In this document: piece after piece, positions 33,253 through 43,640 of the stretch
How the letters are laid out: every line of letters starts with the position of its first letter
Numbering within the stretch: the first letter of the stretch is position 1
Assembly: GCF_022539505.1 (NCBI RefSeq)
Contig: NC_061510.1
Span: 231,519,322 to 231,583,321 of the forward strand
From: Lolium rigidum
Lineage: Eukaryota > Streptophyta > Magnoliopsida > Poales > Poaceae
Reading direction: 5' to 3'
DNA: 64,000 nucleotides
Notes under the pieces: model-generated
Database searches by the model: none
What the model saw: the letters and a program-made list of their open reading frames with translations, nothing else
Told to the model about the DNA's origin: nothing
Translations under genes and position numbers: made by a program

Positions 33253-34893
33253 GGGCATCTCCAACGGGGCGACCCATCCCGCGCCCGCGCGTCCGGATGG
33301 GTCCAGCCGGACAAAAACCCGGCCCAACGCGGGGACGCACCGCAAAAGCGGACGGCCGCGGCGTCCGGAACGACGCAAACCCGGCCCAAATCCGGGCCGG
33401 GTTTGCGTGGCCGCGGATGGCACGCGGCGTCCTCGCGTGTCCGCCCTGTCCGCGTGGCTGGCCCACATGTCGGTGCCCCGGCCCTATTAAATGTGGACCG
33501 GGAAGGAGACGGTCCCTATCCGGTCCCCACTTTCCACTCCGGCCGCACGCGCGAGCTCGAAGCTTCCGCGCCGCCATGGCCCCGAGCGCGAGTTCGAGCC
33601 TTCCGCCAACGACCACGAGGCCGGCAGCAGCCGGCAAGTCGCGCCGCCGGCGTTCGCAATGGGGCCGCCGGCGCCTCCCGGACGCGAGCGGATCTACGTC
33701 ACCGTAGCGGTGGCGCGGATGTTCCGGGACGCCGGCGTCCCAATGCCGTGGGGACGTGCACCTCCCCACGGCCGGCACCCGAGCCCAGATCGGGTTCCGG
33801 TGCCGCCCATCCCGGCGTCGAGCCGCGCCCGCTACGCCGAGATCCGGAGGCGCCGCGCTCGCCGCCGGCGGACCTCCGCGGAGACCCCGCGTACGGCGAC
33901 GCAAGTCCCAACTGGGACTTGTGGTTCGAGGTGGAGCACGATGCGCGGCGGCGCACATGCTTCACATCCGCGACGGCGCGGCCTCGCGCGCAGCCAGGCA
34001 CAGCTGCTAGGCGGGCTGGCCGCCGCCCCGGCGGCCTCTACATCAACGAGCCCGCGCCCCAGCCCCGGCCCGCAGCCCCGGGAGGAGGAGAACGACCCGG
34101 AGCCGCAGGCGGCGCTCGCGGCGTCCCGCGAGCAGCAGGACCTCGACGAGCTGGCCAAATGGCCGCTCCTCGCCGAGACGCTGCGCACCTCCGCGCCGGA
34201 GGAGGCGGCCGAGAAGGCCCGTGAGGACGCCCAGGCGGACGCGTGGGCCTTCCTCGAGCTGGCGCGCCGTCAGGAGGAGGCTACGCGTCAGGCGGCGCTC
34301 CGGGAGGAGGAGGAGGAGCGCCGGGCCGCGCGCCTGGCGGAGGAGGAGCGCCTGGCCACGCAGGCCGAAGCGGAGGAGCAGCTCCGACAGGAGTCCGCGC
34401 GGAGGGCACGGCTGCGCAGGCCGGCGAGCCCGCCGAACGCGCACTCCGCCCGGGAAAGGGCGCGATGGGAGCCCCGGCCGGAGTCCCCGGTGCCCTCCGG
34501 CGTGTCGAGCCGGAACAGCGCGTCGCCGCCGGGGGCGTCGTCGTCATCGACGCCGACGATGACGAGTACTACTGGGGGTAGTACTGCCGGCGGCCACCGT
34601 GCTCGCAAACCCTGTCTAGGGTTTTTTTTTTTAGTTTAAAGCCCATATAGGGCTTTCTTTTGTATAAAAATTGCCCAAAATAGGGCTAAGTTTAATTACC
34701 CACTAGTTTAATTTTATTTTTGGCTGTTTTCCTTTTTTATTTTCATATGCGGTGCGTCCGCGCGTTGGGCGCAGCGTGCGACCCAAACGGACACGCGGAC
34801 GCGGGCCGCTATCCGGGTGTCCGTTCGGCTACCCAAACGGCCTAAAACGGACGGCCCAGCGCGTCCGTTTGGGTCGCCCGGTTGGAGATGCCC
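33253..34893 (+). mobile_element. PIF/Harbinger-type element C
   Basis: Left end GGGCATCTCCAACGGGGCGA, right end read inward GGGCATCTCCAACCGGGCGA, flanked by TAA on both sides (33250-33252 and 34894-34896). The ends match those of the transposase-bearing element at 61510-63768 more closely than the GAGCATCTCCAGCCG group. It has no transposase. Confidence 0.85.
33491..34639 (+). CDS. Accessory ORF of Harbinger-type element C (acidic/basic coiled coil)
   Basis: The frame is open for 382 codons. A conserved-looking block ERIYVTVAVARMFRDAGVPM lies near residue 65, followed by an Arg/Pro-rich region, a Ser/Pro-rich linker, and a Glu/Ala/Arg-rich coiled coil from about 195 to 305. Alternative frames over the first third also look coding (for instance the WDLWFEVEHDARRR segment), so the true protein may be frameshifted. 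No catalytic motif is seen. As in elements A, B and E, it occupies the body of a transposase-less element. Confidence 0.4.
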   Translation: MWTGKETVPIRSPLSTPAARASSKLPRRHGPEREFEPSANDHEAGSSRQVAPPAFAMGPPAPPGRERIYVTVAVARMFRDAGVPMPWGRAPPHGRHPSPDRVPVPPIPASSRARYAEIRRRRARRRRTSAETPRTATQVPTGTCGSRWSTMRGGAHASHPRRRGLARSQAQLLGGLAAAPAASTSTSPRPSPGPQPREEENDPEPQAALAASREQQDLDELAKWPLLAETLRTSAPEEAAEKAREDAQADAWAFLELARRQEEATRQAALREEEEERRAARLAEEERLATQAEAEEQLRQESARRARLRRPASPPNAHSARERARWEPRPESPVPSGVSSRNSASPPGASSSSTPTMTSTTGGSTAGGHRARKPCLGFFFLV

Positions 34894-34896
34894 TAA

Positions 34897-36556
34897 GATC
34901 TGCAGAGAAAATGGAGCAGAGCAAGAACGGGGGAATGGCTAAAAGTTAGACATAAGTTCATATACATGTGTGCTCGCATGTGGTTGGGGGGTGTGGCCCG
35001 TGTGGGTGTGTTGGGGCTTGGGGTATTCATCGGAAGTCGCATGTAGATGAATAAGTACAGTACTATATTTAGCCCACAATAAAAGAAACAATCTGCTTTA
35101 CCGCCTAGAGATTCCATGGGAACATATCTCAAAAAATAATCAATGCAGGTGGCACAATTTTGAAGTACCCTGTACTAAGTTAATTGATGGTTAAAAATCT
35201 TCTCATGAGTACAATAAGACAGCAACTCAATGTTGTTGAAATCGTCAAAAAATGTAGTTCACAACAAGATTTATTCTTACTTTTGGCCTTTCTTTTGTTG
35301 TAGCTTTCATTTTCTTTATTTTGCATTGGTTTTCAGTCAGGCTATACAGTTTCCGTCGCTTTAGCTTTCCGTTCTGTACAGTTCCTGGTAACTTAGATAC
35401 CAGCGTTTGAAAATCCCGTCCCTTACGAGTGATTACCATCAGTACACCTGAATACTTCGACCTACAAAAAACAGATGCTGAATACACGAACTAATTCTAA
35501 ACTTGGATTTTTTTACTTATCTCCAGGTGGCTGCGTCGCTTGCAACTTCTGGGTTGGGTGTCGTTCAATCGGCTCAAATGCACGGATAGAAATTTGCCAC
35601 GTGGTTCTTATTTTTCTTCCCCCATATTCAGCGGATAGGAGTGTGGAGGACCACGACCACGCGCACGAACAAACAGGCCGCCGACGCCCGATCTGTTACG
35701 ATAATAACCGCCATGCACAATCATAGACGACACCAGGCACGATGTTTGGTAACGCAGTTCAGCATAAGCCTACTCTGCGGGGCAATGATTACGGGCGCTC
35801 CTCCCCACTGATACCGCAACGGCCGCCCTAGGCGCCGGCACAAGTCGCCGGCTCCCCCTGCAAGCCTATTGCTATCAAGTCGTCATAGGTTACAACTGTG
35901 CGGTACCCCCCACATTATATAGGAGGCCCAGGCTACAAGAGTTCCGACACAACTCCTACTAACCTATCCACACATGGTACAACTCAGAGTCCTAACGTAA
36001 CCCAACTTGTACATACTATATTCGACACAAATACAACACGATCGATTCCTCGCGCCACCGGAGTGATTCCTCATGCCACCGGAGTGATTCCTCGCGCCCG
36101 ACCGATTTGCTTCGACAAGGAACTGCGCCGCCGTTCGCACATATACCCGTGAGTTTTCTCGCCCTCTCGCCGTTCCTGAAGCTAATTTTCTCCATTTTTT
36201 TCTGCTCGCGCTGAGCCATAGCGACCACCTTCTCGACGCTTGCAGGGAGAACTCATCGCGGGAACGCCGCCGGCCACCGCTGTGAGGTAGAAGGACCACC
36301 TTCTCCACGGGAATCATGGCCGTGAGTGAGTTATCCCCTCCTCCCTTCCCGTGCGCATGGGCGGGGATGAGATATGGAATGCAGCAAGGTCTCGTGCCGG
36401 AGGTTGACCTCCACCTTCGCGAGCCGCCCAGCCGGCGGCCTCCACCACTGCGAATGCGCCGCCCCCACTGGGAACCTTAGCAAGCTGCTAGCTGCCCGTC
36501 GTCGAGGATGACGGAGCTTGCCTCCGGCTTGGACTTGCTAGACAAGGGGTGTATTA
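34897..36556. other. Intergenic; possible Copia LTR relic on minus strand
   Basis: Mostly AT-rich without genes. On the minus strand, about 36028-35823 has LTR character: it begins TGTCGAATATAGTATGT, carries a TATA-like CCTATATAATG, and is followed by GGTATCAG, reminiscent of a tRNA-Met priming site. No partner LTR or pol was found, so this is a weak call. Confidence 0.3.
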
Positions 36557-36856
36557 GAGCATCTCTAGTAGGCACGGCATCCGACCTCATCCACGTAATA
36601 ACCGCCGTTTTGCGGGTTTGGAGACACCGGCTCAGACCCTGATACCAAATTTTTTTATCTAGGCTATCCAGTTTCGCGCCGCGGAAACCCAAGTTCCCGG
36701 GTTCGTGAGGTTGTGCGAGCACGAACCCCATTTCCTCCCCCGCATTGGCGCGAAGGAACATTCAGCTCCTCCCCTTGCCCGCTTCCGCCCACCACCTGAC
36801 GCTGATTCCGCCGCCTCCACTCTCTCCGACCTCTGTAGCGGCGTGCTCGCACCGAG

Positions 36857-38367
36857 ATGGAAGCCCTCAACCCGCCGCTGCTCGCGGACCAGGCCGCGCC
36901 GCGCAGATCGACCCCACCCACCGCTGCCGGATCTAGCGCCGCAGCAGCAGCCGCCACCGAGGCGCTCGTGGTCGATGGCGCCACGCAAGCTGTCCTCCCC
37001 AACAGCAAGCGGAAGTGGTTGGGGCAGCACGTCGTCGCCGCCCCTCCCGCTGCTGCTTCCCCTCCCGCTCCGACCAAGCGGATCAAGAAGCCGTGCAACA
37101 AGTTGCCGACGCAGAAGAATCCGACGCCGAGGAAAACCGGTGCGAAGAAGCCAGCCGCCGCCAAGATGGCGTCCTTGACAGCTTTGACGGCGGCGATGGC
37201 CAAGGCGACGCCGGCATCGGCTGGCGCGCACAAGGTGGTTGACAAAAGTCCCGCAGTTGATGTTGCGCCGGAGTCGTACGTTGACATGCTCAATGATGCG
37301 TCTGTCGACATCGATTCGCCGCCGCTCGCGGATTACGGCGACTACAATGACGACATGGTGGAGGGCCCTGTGGGCGACGAGTTTGGAGAAGATAAAGACG
37401 CCATCGACGAGGATGAAGGTGACTTGCAAGAGATAGAAGATGGGCGTTCGATGGTGCGGTGGCCAAGGCAAAGGGGAGGGCGATTCGGATCAGCAACTAT
37501 ACGGAATTTGAGGACGTGATCTTGATCAAGGCTTGGGAGGCGGTTTCGATGGATGTCGTGACCGGCACCGATCAAACCGGCAAGAGGTATTGGCAACACA
37601 TCGAGGACAAGTTCTTCAAGTTGATACCACCACTCTCTTCCACTCCCACTCGCTCCTACCATTCACTCCAAAGCCGATGGGATAGCATCAGGACGGCGTG
37701 CAGCCGGTGGGCCGGTTGCATTGAGGCCGTGAGGAATTCGCCACCGAGCGGCACCAACGCCGGTGATTGGGATGAAATTGCGCAAACAAGGAATAGGGAA
37801 ATTCACGGGTTGAAGGGCAAGCCATTTACATTCCATCATTGATATGCCATTCTTGAGCACAATCCAAAATGGAAGTTGAGGGAGCAAGAAGCGCCACCAC
37901 CGAGGCATAAGCTTGTAGAGTTGGAGGATGTGAAAGAGGATGATGTGCTTGAGACCAAGAAGAACAAGAAGAGGCCTGATGGAACAAACATGAAAAAGGA
38001 AAAGATTAAAAGGAAGGAGAGGCCGCAACATTGTCTCTCAAGATCGATATTATGGTGAAGTCCAAAGAATTGTTGGTCATGAAGACTTTGGAGGCAAAAG
38101 AAGGAGATGATGGAGAAGAAGAATGAAGATAAGGGAGCTAAATGGAGAATGCTCTGGGAGGATGCAAAGCGCAAGGCCGACGTCGAGGGGAGGAGAGCAC
38201 GCACCGAGGAGAACCGGGCCATGGCGGAGCTCATCGCGGGGGGAATGCGACTATGATAATAAACCTGGTTGAGATGGATGAGTTCCGCCTTGAGTGGTGG
38301 AATCACGCGAAGATGAAGATGTTGACGCGAAGGAGGGAAGCTGCATGCACTGCGATAGCTGCCATGA
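36857..38367 (+). pseudogene. Harbinger ORF1-like Myb/SANT protein, decayed
   Basis: The first frame (36857 on) encodes a basic Ala/Pro/Lys-rich N-terminus and an acidic stretch (DEFGEDKDAIDEDEGDLQEI). A frameshift near 37445 moves to the frame holding the trihelix-like domain (NYTEFEDVILIKAWEAVSMD, and YHSLQSRWDSIRTACSRWAG). An in-frame TGA at about 37840 interrupts FTFHH and YAILEHNPKWKLREQE. Later parts (LRSI, then EDAKRKADVEGRRARTEENR) need more shifts. The same type of protein is encoded by element A. The solo LTR at 38374 sits at its 3' end. Confidence 0.7.
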
Positions 38368-38373
38368 GTGGTG

Positions 38374-39863
38374 TGATACGTCCATAACGCATCTATAATT
38401 TTGATGTCTTTATGCTAATATTATGTTTTTGACATTTGTTTTTATATAAATTTTATAATTTATTTGGACTAACCTACTAATAGTTTCAAAAGTGCACAAT
38501 ATTCTTGTTTTACACTTTGATGTGTAGGAATTACCAAGAATACAAGAGGAAACCTTGTCGAAGTCAAATCGGAACTTTCCAGAAATCTATCCCAGAACTT
38601 TTTTTTCGAAGATGATGTTACGGGTTGAAGACGGTGTCGAACGGAAAACTCCCCAACTACGAAGTTGTTGGAAATTTCGCGAGGAACGTTCTAGACATAA
38701 ACTTTAACTGATTCCGAGTCCGGGCGGCCTAAAAAACCCCGATTTACTGCAACCCTAGATGGGGTGACGGAAATCCAAGAAGCTATATAAAGGGAGGAAA
38801 CCTAACTCGTGGGGGACTCCTCCACCCACGAATTATAGCCGCCGAAAGCTACGTTTCTGTCTCCCACATGGATCCCATCTCCATGGGTGAGGGCTCCCAA
38901 GAAGCCATGAAGGAAGGGGGCTAAGGGGCGGCGCTCCCCTATGATGTCGGCGGCAGAGAAGGAGCTCCCCGCGCCGGCTCCGCCGGAGCCTTGCACCTCT
39001 CGCTGCCCCCTTTATTCTTCACCGCCATCTCCATCACCAACTCCTCCAAGTATACAGTGGTTCATCCTCCCACACACCTCTCTACCATCCTATGTAAACA
39101 TGGTGTTTGATGCTATAAGTTATAATCATATGATCTATGTCATGTTTGTGTAGTTTATTTGTCTTTTGATTGCTTGGTTGAATGTCTTTGATTCATTAGA
39201 GTTGTATGTTGATATGATACAATTCTTTGGTGTCCATTATATTTGTGCGAGTATGGATTAAACATCATAGGGTTTGTAGTATGTGTAAGAGGAAGGGAAA
39301 GTTCTGTCGGAGTGATAGAAACCTAAGGAGTCGAACCGAAATGTTGCACGTATGGGAGTAAGAGGACCATTAACTTTAGGCTATGGTTGGGGAAACCTTA
39401 ATGCATTGTTAGTATTTGTGAATTCTTGCTAACAATTCAATCATATAGTACTTGTAATCCCTAGTAGTGGAGTGCTTGTATATTTAGTCTCTCCCACATA
39501 GAAAACTGTATCGAAGACAATGAACCTGATTTATTCGCTAATCGAACTTGGACAAAGCCACCACTATTACCATCACTTTTCCACACTCATGATACTATTA
39601 GTTTAGGTTACTTAGTATATTTTATTGTTGCAGCACTAACATTTACTTTCTTGTATTTATTATCTTGTAAAGCTATCTCTCGTACCCGTATTCTTGATCT
39701 AATAGTATTTCCTAGATAAAGTAGACGTTTCGTGTGTGTAGAGTTGTATCAGTGGTTGACAGAACTTGAGAGAATATTTATTCTAACTTTAGCTCCTCGT
39801 TGGGTTCGACAATCTTACTTATCAAAAAGGCTACAACCGATCTCCTACACTTGTGGGTTATCA
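38374..39863 (+). mobile_element. Solo LTR with perfect 5-bp target duplication
   Basis: A 1490-bp segment begins TGATACGTCCATAACGCATC and ends CTTGTGGGTTATCA. TGGTG flanks it on both sides (38369-38373 and 39864-39868). There is no second LTR and no internal region, so it is best read as the product of recombination between two LTRs. A TATA-like CTATATAAAGGG occurs at about 38783. Confidence 0.85.
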
Positions 39864-39868
39864 TGGTG

Positions 39869-40535
39869 CTCGAGGTGATGATGATACGACGAGTGGTGGT
39901 GGCCGTCTGGATGCGCCGGCCACCAACGGTGATGCTTGACCATGCTCCTCCTTGATGATGTGATGTTTGATCCTCTTTTGGTGTCATGTTTCATGTATGA
40001 TTGAGTACTTTGAATAATTTGTTTGCATGATCTATGCAGAAACTTTATTCGGCTCCCGGGTGCGTATGATCCCTCCACCATAAAAATATATTTCCAAGTG
40101 TTAAAAAAATTGACAAAAAAATTGACATGTACATTTCCACAATATGTGTGTGTACGTCTAGTTTCACGAAAAAATGATATTTTTTGTAGTCTACGTGAAA
40201 AAAACAAAATTTATCTTGTGACAAGTCTTTGTTTTAGCACCAATTTTTGTCTTTTTTACACAGGCCGCACGACAAGTCTATTTTTTTATGAAACGACTTT
40301 GTGAGCGCGTAGCATATGAAGATGTACGTGCGAACTTTTTATTTCAAATTTTTTGACATTTAAAAATGTGCCTAACATGCATTTAAAAATAAAGAGAGCA
40401 TATGCTCCCATGTGCCAAAACATCACTCCCTGATCTATGTTGCTACATTTGAAAATTATCGGATGACTTGCAAAACACGTTTGGAATGACCTGGATACGT
40501 GTATTTGGGGTTTGGGGTGTCCGCTAGAGATGCTC
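39869..40535. other. 3' part of element D, non-coding
   Basis: AT-rich sequence between the solo LTR and the right end of element D. No gene or repeat was recognised. Confidence 0.4.
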
Positions 40536-40538
40536 TTA

Positions 40539-40643
40539 GGCGGAGCTACTACGAATCTAGGGCCAGCACAGAGAGCTCATCCTTCCCTATTAGCTCTTCA
40601 CTGGTACTACAAGGCGAGCACGGCGTGGAGCTGCATATGTTAG
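40539..40643. other. Spacer before the Copia-like element
   Basis: Short sequence that resumes at 43036 beyond the Copia-like insertion. It contains GCTACTACGAATCTAG, in keeping with the GCTAC-rich sequence on the other side. Confidence 0.3.
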
Positions 40644-40809
40644 TGTTAGAGATATATTTGGTATACGTACGGTTTAGGTAGTCTAGGATAGAGATAGATC
40701 TTGTGTCTTGTCTTGCACTCCAAGATGATCCCTGTACGCCTATATATACTCGTCCATGAGGCTCAATAATACATCCAACATATTCCGCATATCTCTCTAT
40801 CCTTCTACA
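40644..40809 (+). repeat. 5' LTR of the small Copia-like element
   Basis: Starts TGTTAGAGATATATTTGG and ends CCTTCTACA, 166 bp. It is identical to the 3' LTR apart from one base. Confidence 0.92.
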
Positions 40810-42572
40810 TGGTATCAGAGCGGCACGCTCCTTGACCTAGCCGCCGCCCAAGCTTCCGCGCCGCGCCGCCCCCGGGGAGGTCGATCACCATGATCTACTC
40901 CGGGGGCCGCGCAATCCGTATGAGGGTTCGTCCGCCGATCCGTTGATCCGCTGCCCTCGAGTCTTTTTTTTCCAATCCGTAGATTGGTTTTCTTTTTGCG
41001 CCGCCGGTCGCTCGACCGACGTTTTTCTTTCTGGTTTTACCGATCATAGATCGGATTGAGTCGCCCATCGCCGTCGTTCTCTTGCGCCTCTACTCCGACA
41101 ACGGCATCGACCTGCACCGGCCATCAACCGCACGGCACAGCCGCACGCGCCGCACACGGGGCGCCCCTACGTGCGACGCCGCAGCTGTCTCGCCCGCGCG
41201 GTCTCCATCGCTGGTCCGTCTTCGCCGTCATCGCCCGGGACTACATCGACAACGCTGCCATCGACTCCGATCTGCGCGTCATCCACGTCATGGCGCGTAT
41301 CGTGCCGCCGTTGGTCTGATCAACCGACCCCGCGCACGTCAACGCCAAGCACGTCCCCGAGCACGCGCCTACCACCGATCGAGCATCGGGTTGCCGCTGC
41401 GTTCGCCCCTTCGGGTCGCAGCGCCGCTGCCTTTGGTCCACGCTGCTAGCCATCGACGCGCCTTCTGAGGCGTGTACGTCGTTGGTGGCGTCCCACCGCT
41501 GCACCGACTCGCGCCCTGCAGCTACGCCGGCCCCTCAGGCCGTGGCGTCGCCGCACGCGGTCACCTTCGCCGTCCCCGCGCATCGACGTCCGAGGCCACC
41601 ACAGCGCCGCCCCTTCGGCGCGGGTCGCCTCCGTCCGCGCATGGTCTTCGTCACGCCGGCCGGGTCTTCCTCGCCTACTTCGTGTGCCGCCGCCGCGGCC
41701 CCACCCCGAGGTCGCCGCCGGGCTCGCCAACCACTTCGGGTCGCGTTGGGCTCGCCGACCACCGCAACGCCCATCTAGGCGTCCGACGCATGACCACCCT
41801 CGGTCACCGCTGGGTTAGCCGCCTTCTACGTCTCCAACCGTCTCGACTTCGTCGCCCGTGTCATCGCCTCGTCCCCGTCTACACCACCTCGCTACTCTAC
41901 TCCGAGAACCGCGGGCAGCGTCGGCATCTCTCCGTCGATCCGCGACCGCGACGCTTCCGGAGGCCTCCTCTCGCTAGTCCCTCTCGACATGGCGACAAGT
42001 TCATGATGGTCCCTGCCCTCGCATGCCCGGTACCGGCAACACCGGAAGTGCCTTCGTCCCCGACACGTTCCCGAGTCTGGCAAACTCGCGCCGGACGTCT
42101 CGTCTTCATCGGCTTCGACAACGTCTTCTTCGGCATCGCCTCTACGACTGCCTCGACCGCGTCACCGACTTCTTCTATGTGTACTCAGTTCTGGCAAAAT
42201 CGAAGTATGCCTTCGTCCCCGACGTGCACCTGGTTCTGGCAAAACTAGGGCCGCACCTCGTCCTCGACGGCTCGGACTGCATCGACTTCGGCATCGACAA
42301 CCTCCACGACTGCCTCGACGCGTCTCCATCACTCTCCTCGCGCACTACGCGCTTGCGGCTACATCGACACCGGCACCCGCCCACGACATCGACCACGGCA
42401 ATTCCTCGCGTGGCTCCCTCGACCAAGGCTGCAGCACCCACGCTCTCGGCTACCTCGACATCGGCATAAAGGGCTACCACCTCGCTTGCGCCTCACCAGC
42501 CTCCTCTCCAGTCCAAGCTGCCACGACGCAACTCCGTCCACGACGCTCCCGCTACGACTGCGGGGAGTGTCA

Positions 42573-42672
42573 NNNNNNNNNNNNNNNNNNNNNNNNNNNN
42601 NNNNNNNNNNNNNNNNNNNNNNNNNNNNNNNNNNNNNNNNNNNNNNNNNNNNNNNNNNNNNNNNNNNNNNNN
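42573..42672. other. Assembly gap (100 N) inside the Copia-like element
   Basis: Exactly 100 N. The sequence just before it (CGCTACGACTGCGGGGAGTG) nearly repeats the purine tract before the 3' LTR (CGCTACGACTGCGGGGGAGT). After it comes sequence ending GCAACGTTATCCTACA, which resembles the end of a different LTR. The gap may hide a nested insertion or a misassembled repeat. Confidence 0.95.
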
Positions 42673-42864
42673 TGAGACTCGATACCCCCTCGTTGCTACC
42701 GTCTTCTAGATTGCATCTTGGCTTGGATTGCGTGTTCGCGGTAGGAAAATTATTGTTTTCTATGCAACGTTATCCTACACAGGGGTCCACTTCGGTTTAT
42801 CTCCAGTCTGACCGTCCGCGACGCTACTGTTGTTCACGTCACTACCGCTACGACTGCGGGGGAG

Positions 42865-43030
42865 TGTTAGAGATATATTTGGTATACGTACGGTTTAGGT
42901 AGTCTAGGATAGAGATAGATCTTGTGTCTTGTCTTGCACTCCAAGATGATCCCTGTACGCCTATATATACTCGTCCATCAGGCTCAATAATACATCCAAC
43001 ATATTCCGCATATCTCTCTATCCTTCTACA
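42865..43030 (+). repeat. 3' LTR of the small Copia-like element
   Basis: A 166-bp LTR preceded by the purine tract and followed at once by the GTTAG target duplication. Confidence 0.92.
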
Positions 43031-43035
43031 GTTAG

Positions 43036-43640
43036 GTTGTGGTTCTATGAGTCGCCGCCGGTGAAGCTAAAGGGAGGCAGCGATGCTACATTGGTCAATC
43101 GACGTTGCTACCATCTTGTGGCGGAGGTGCTACAAAGGGCAAACGGTAATGCTTTCAACGCTACCAACTATCACTGGCGACGGTGCTACAAGAAGCAAAG
43201 ACGGTGCTACGAGCCGAAGTGAAGATGATGCGGTGGTGAGGCGGTGATTAATATTTGACGATGCTACAACAATAAAATTGTGTTGCTTCAATTGTTCCGC
43301 TATTTTGCTGCTTCAGTATAATTTTTTGCTACCAGATCTCCAGTGAGGTCGATTTTGCAATGCTACATTAGTATATATTTGTTGCTACAATTGTTCTACC
43401 GTGTTGCTACTTTACTAGATTTTTTTGCTGCAAGATTTCCAACGAGTCTCCGGCGTGGTCCTCTTTCAACGGATCTTTTTGTTTTTATTTTTATTCGAAC
43501 CGTTTTTTTTTTTGCTTCAATGAAGCTAAAGTGAGCCTTTTTTTTGCTACGACGAAGCAAGCCAGAATTTCGGAAAAACTGGAGATGTGTCGAGCTGTGG
43601 ACTAGGAGGCTTCGAGGAATATATCCTCCGAATGATTACT
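43036..43640. repeat. GCTAC/GCTTC-motif-rich sequence
   Basis: The words GCTACA, GCTACC, GCTAC and GCTTCA recur at irregular intervals from about 43083 to 43560 (for example GATGCTACA, GTTGCTACC, GGTGCTACA several times). There is no regular period. It looks like a transposon-derived degenerate repeat of unknown family. Confidence 0.45.

Larger units (their letters stand above)
36557..40535 (+). mobile_element. PIF/Harbinger-type element D, with solo LTR inside
   Basis: Ends GAGCATCTCTAG on the left and GAGCATCTCTAG read inward from the right, with TTA flanking (36554-36556 and 40536-40538). It bears a decayed SANT-type ORF1 and a nested solo LTR, and has no transposase. Its ends are more diverged than those of A and E, which fits an older insertion. 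Confidence 0.7.
40644..43030 (+). mobile_element. Small non-autonomous Copia-like retrotransposon
   Basis: Two 166-bp LTRs (40644-40809 and 42865-43030) are flanked by GTTAG (40639-40643 and 43031-43035). The sequence directly after the 5' LTR is TGGTATCAGAGC, the initiator tRNA-Met priming site typical of Copia. A purine tract GCGGGGGAG precedes the 3' LTR. The LTRs differ at a single base (G or C in GTCCAT-x-AGG), so the insertion is young. The interior of about 2 kb is C-rich with no gag, protease or polymerase, and includes a 100-N gap. The 3' LTR carries CCTATATATACTC, a TATA-like box. Confidence 0.92.

Noticed and set aside
33149..33958. A 269-codon minus-strand frame in element C
   Set aside because: It overlaps the plus-strand accessory ORF and the element's end; composition is that of GC-rich antisense.
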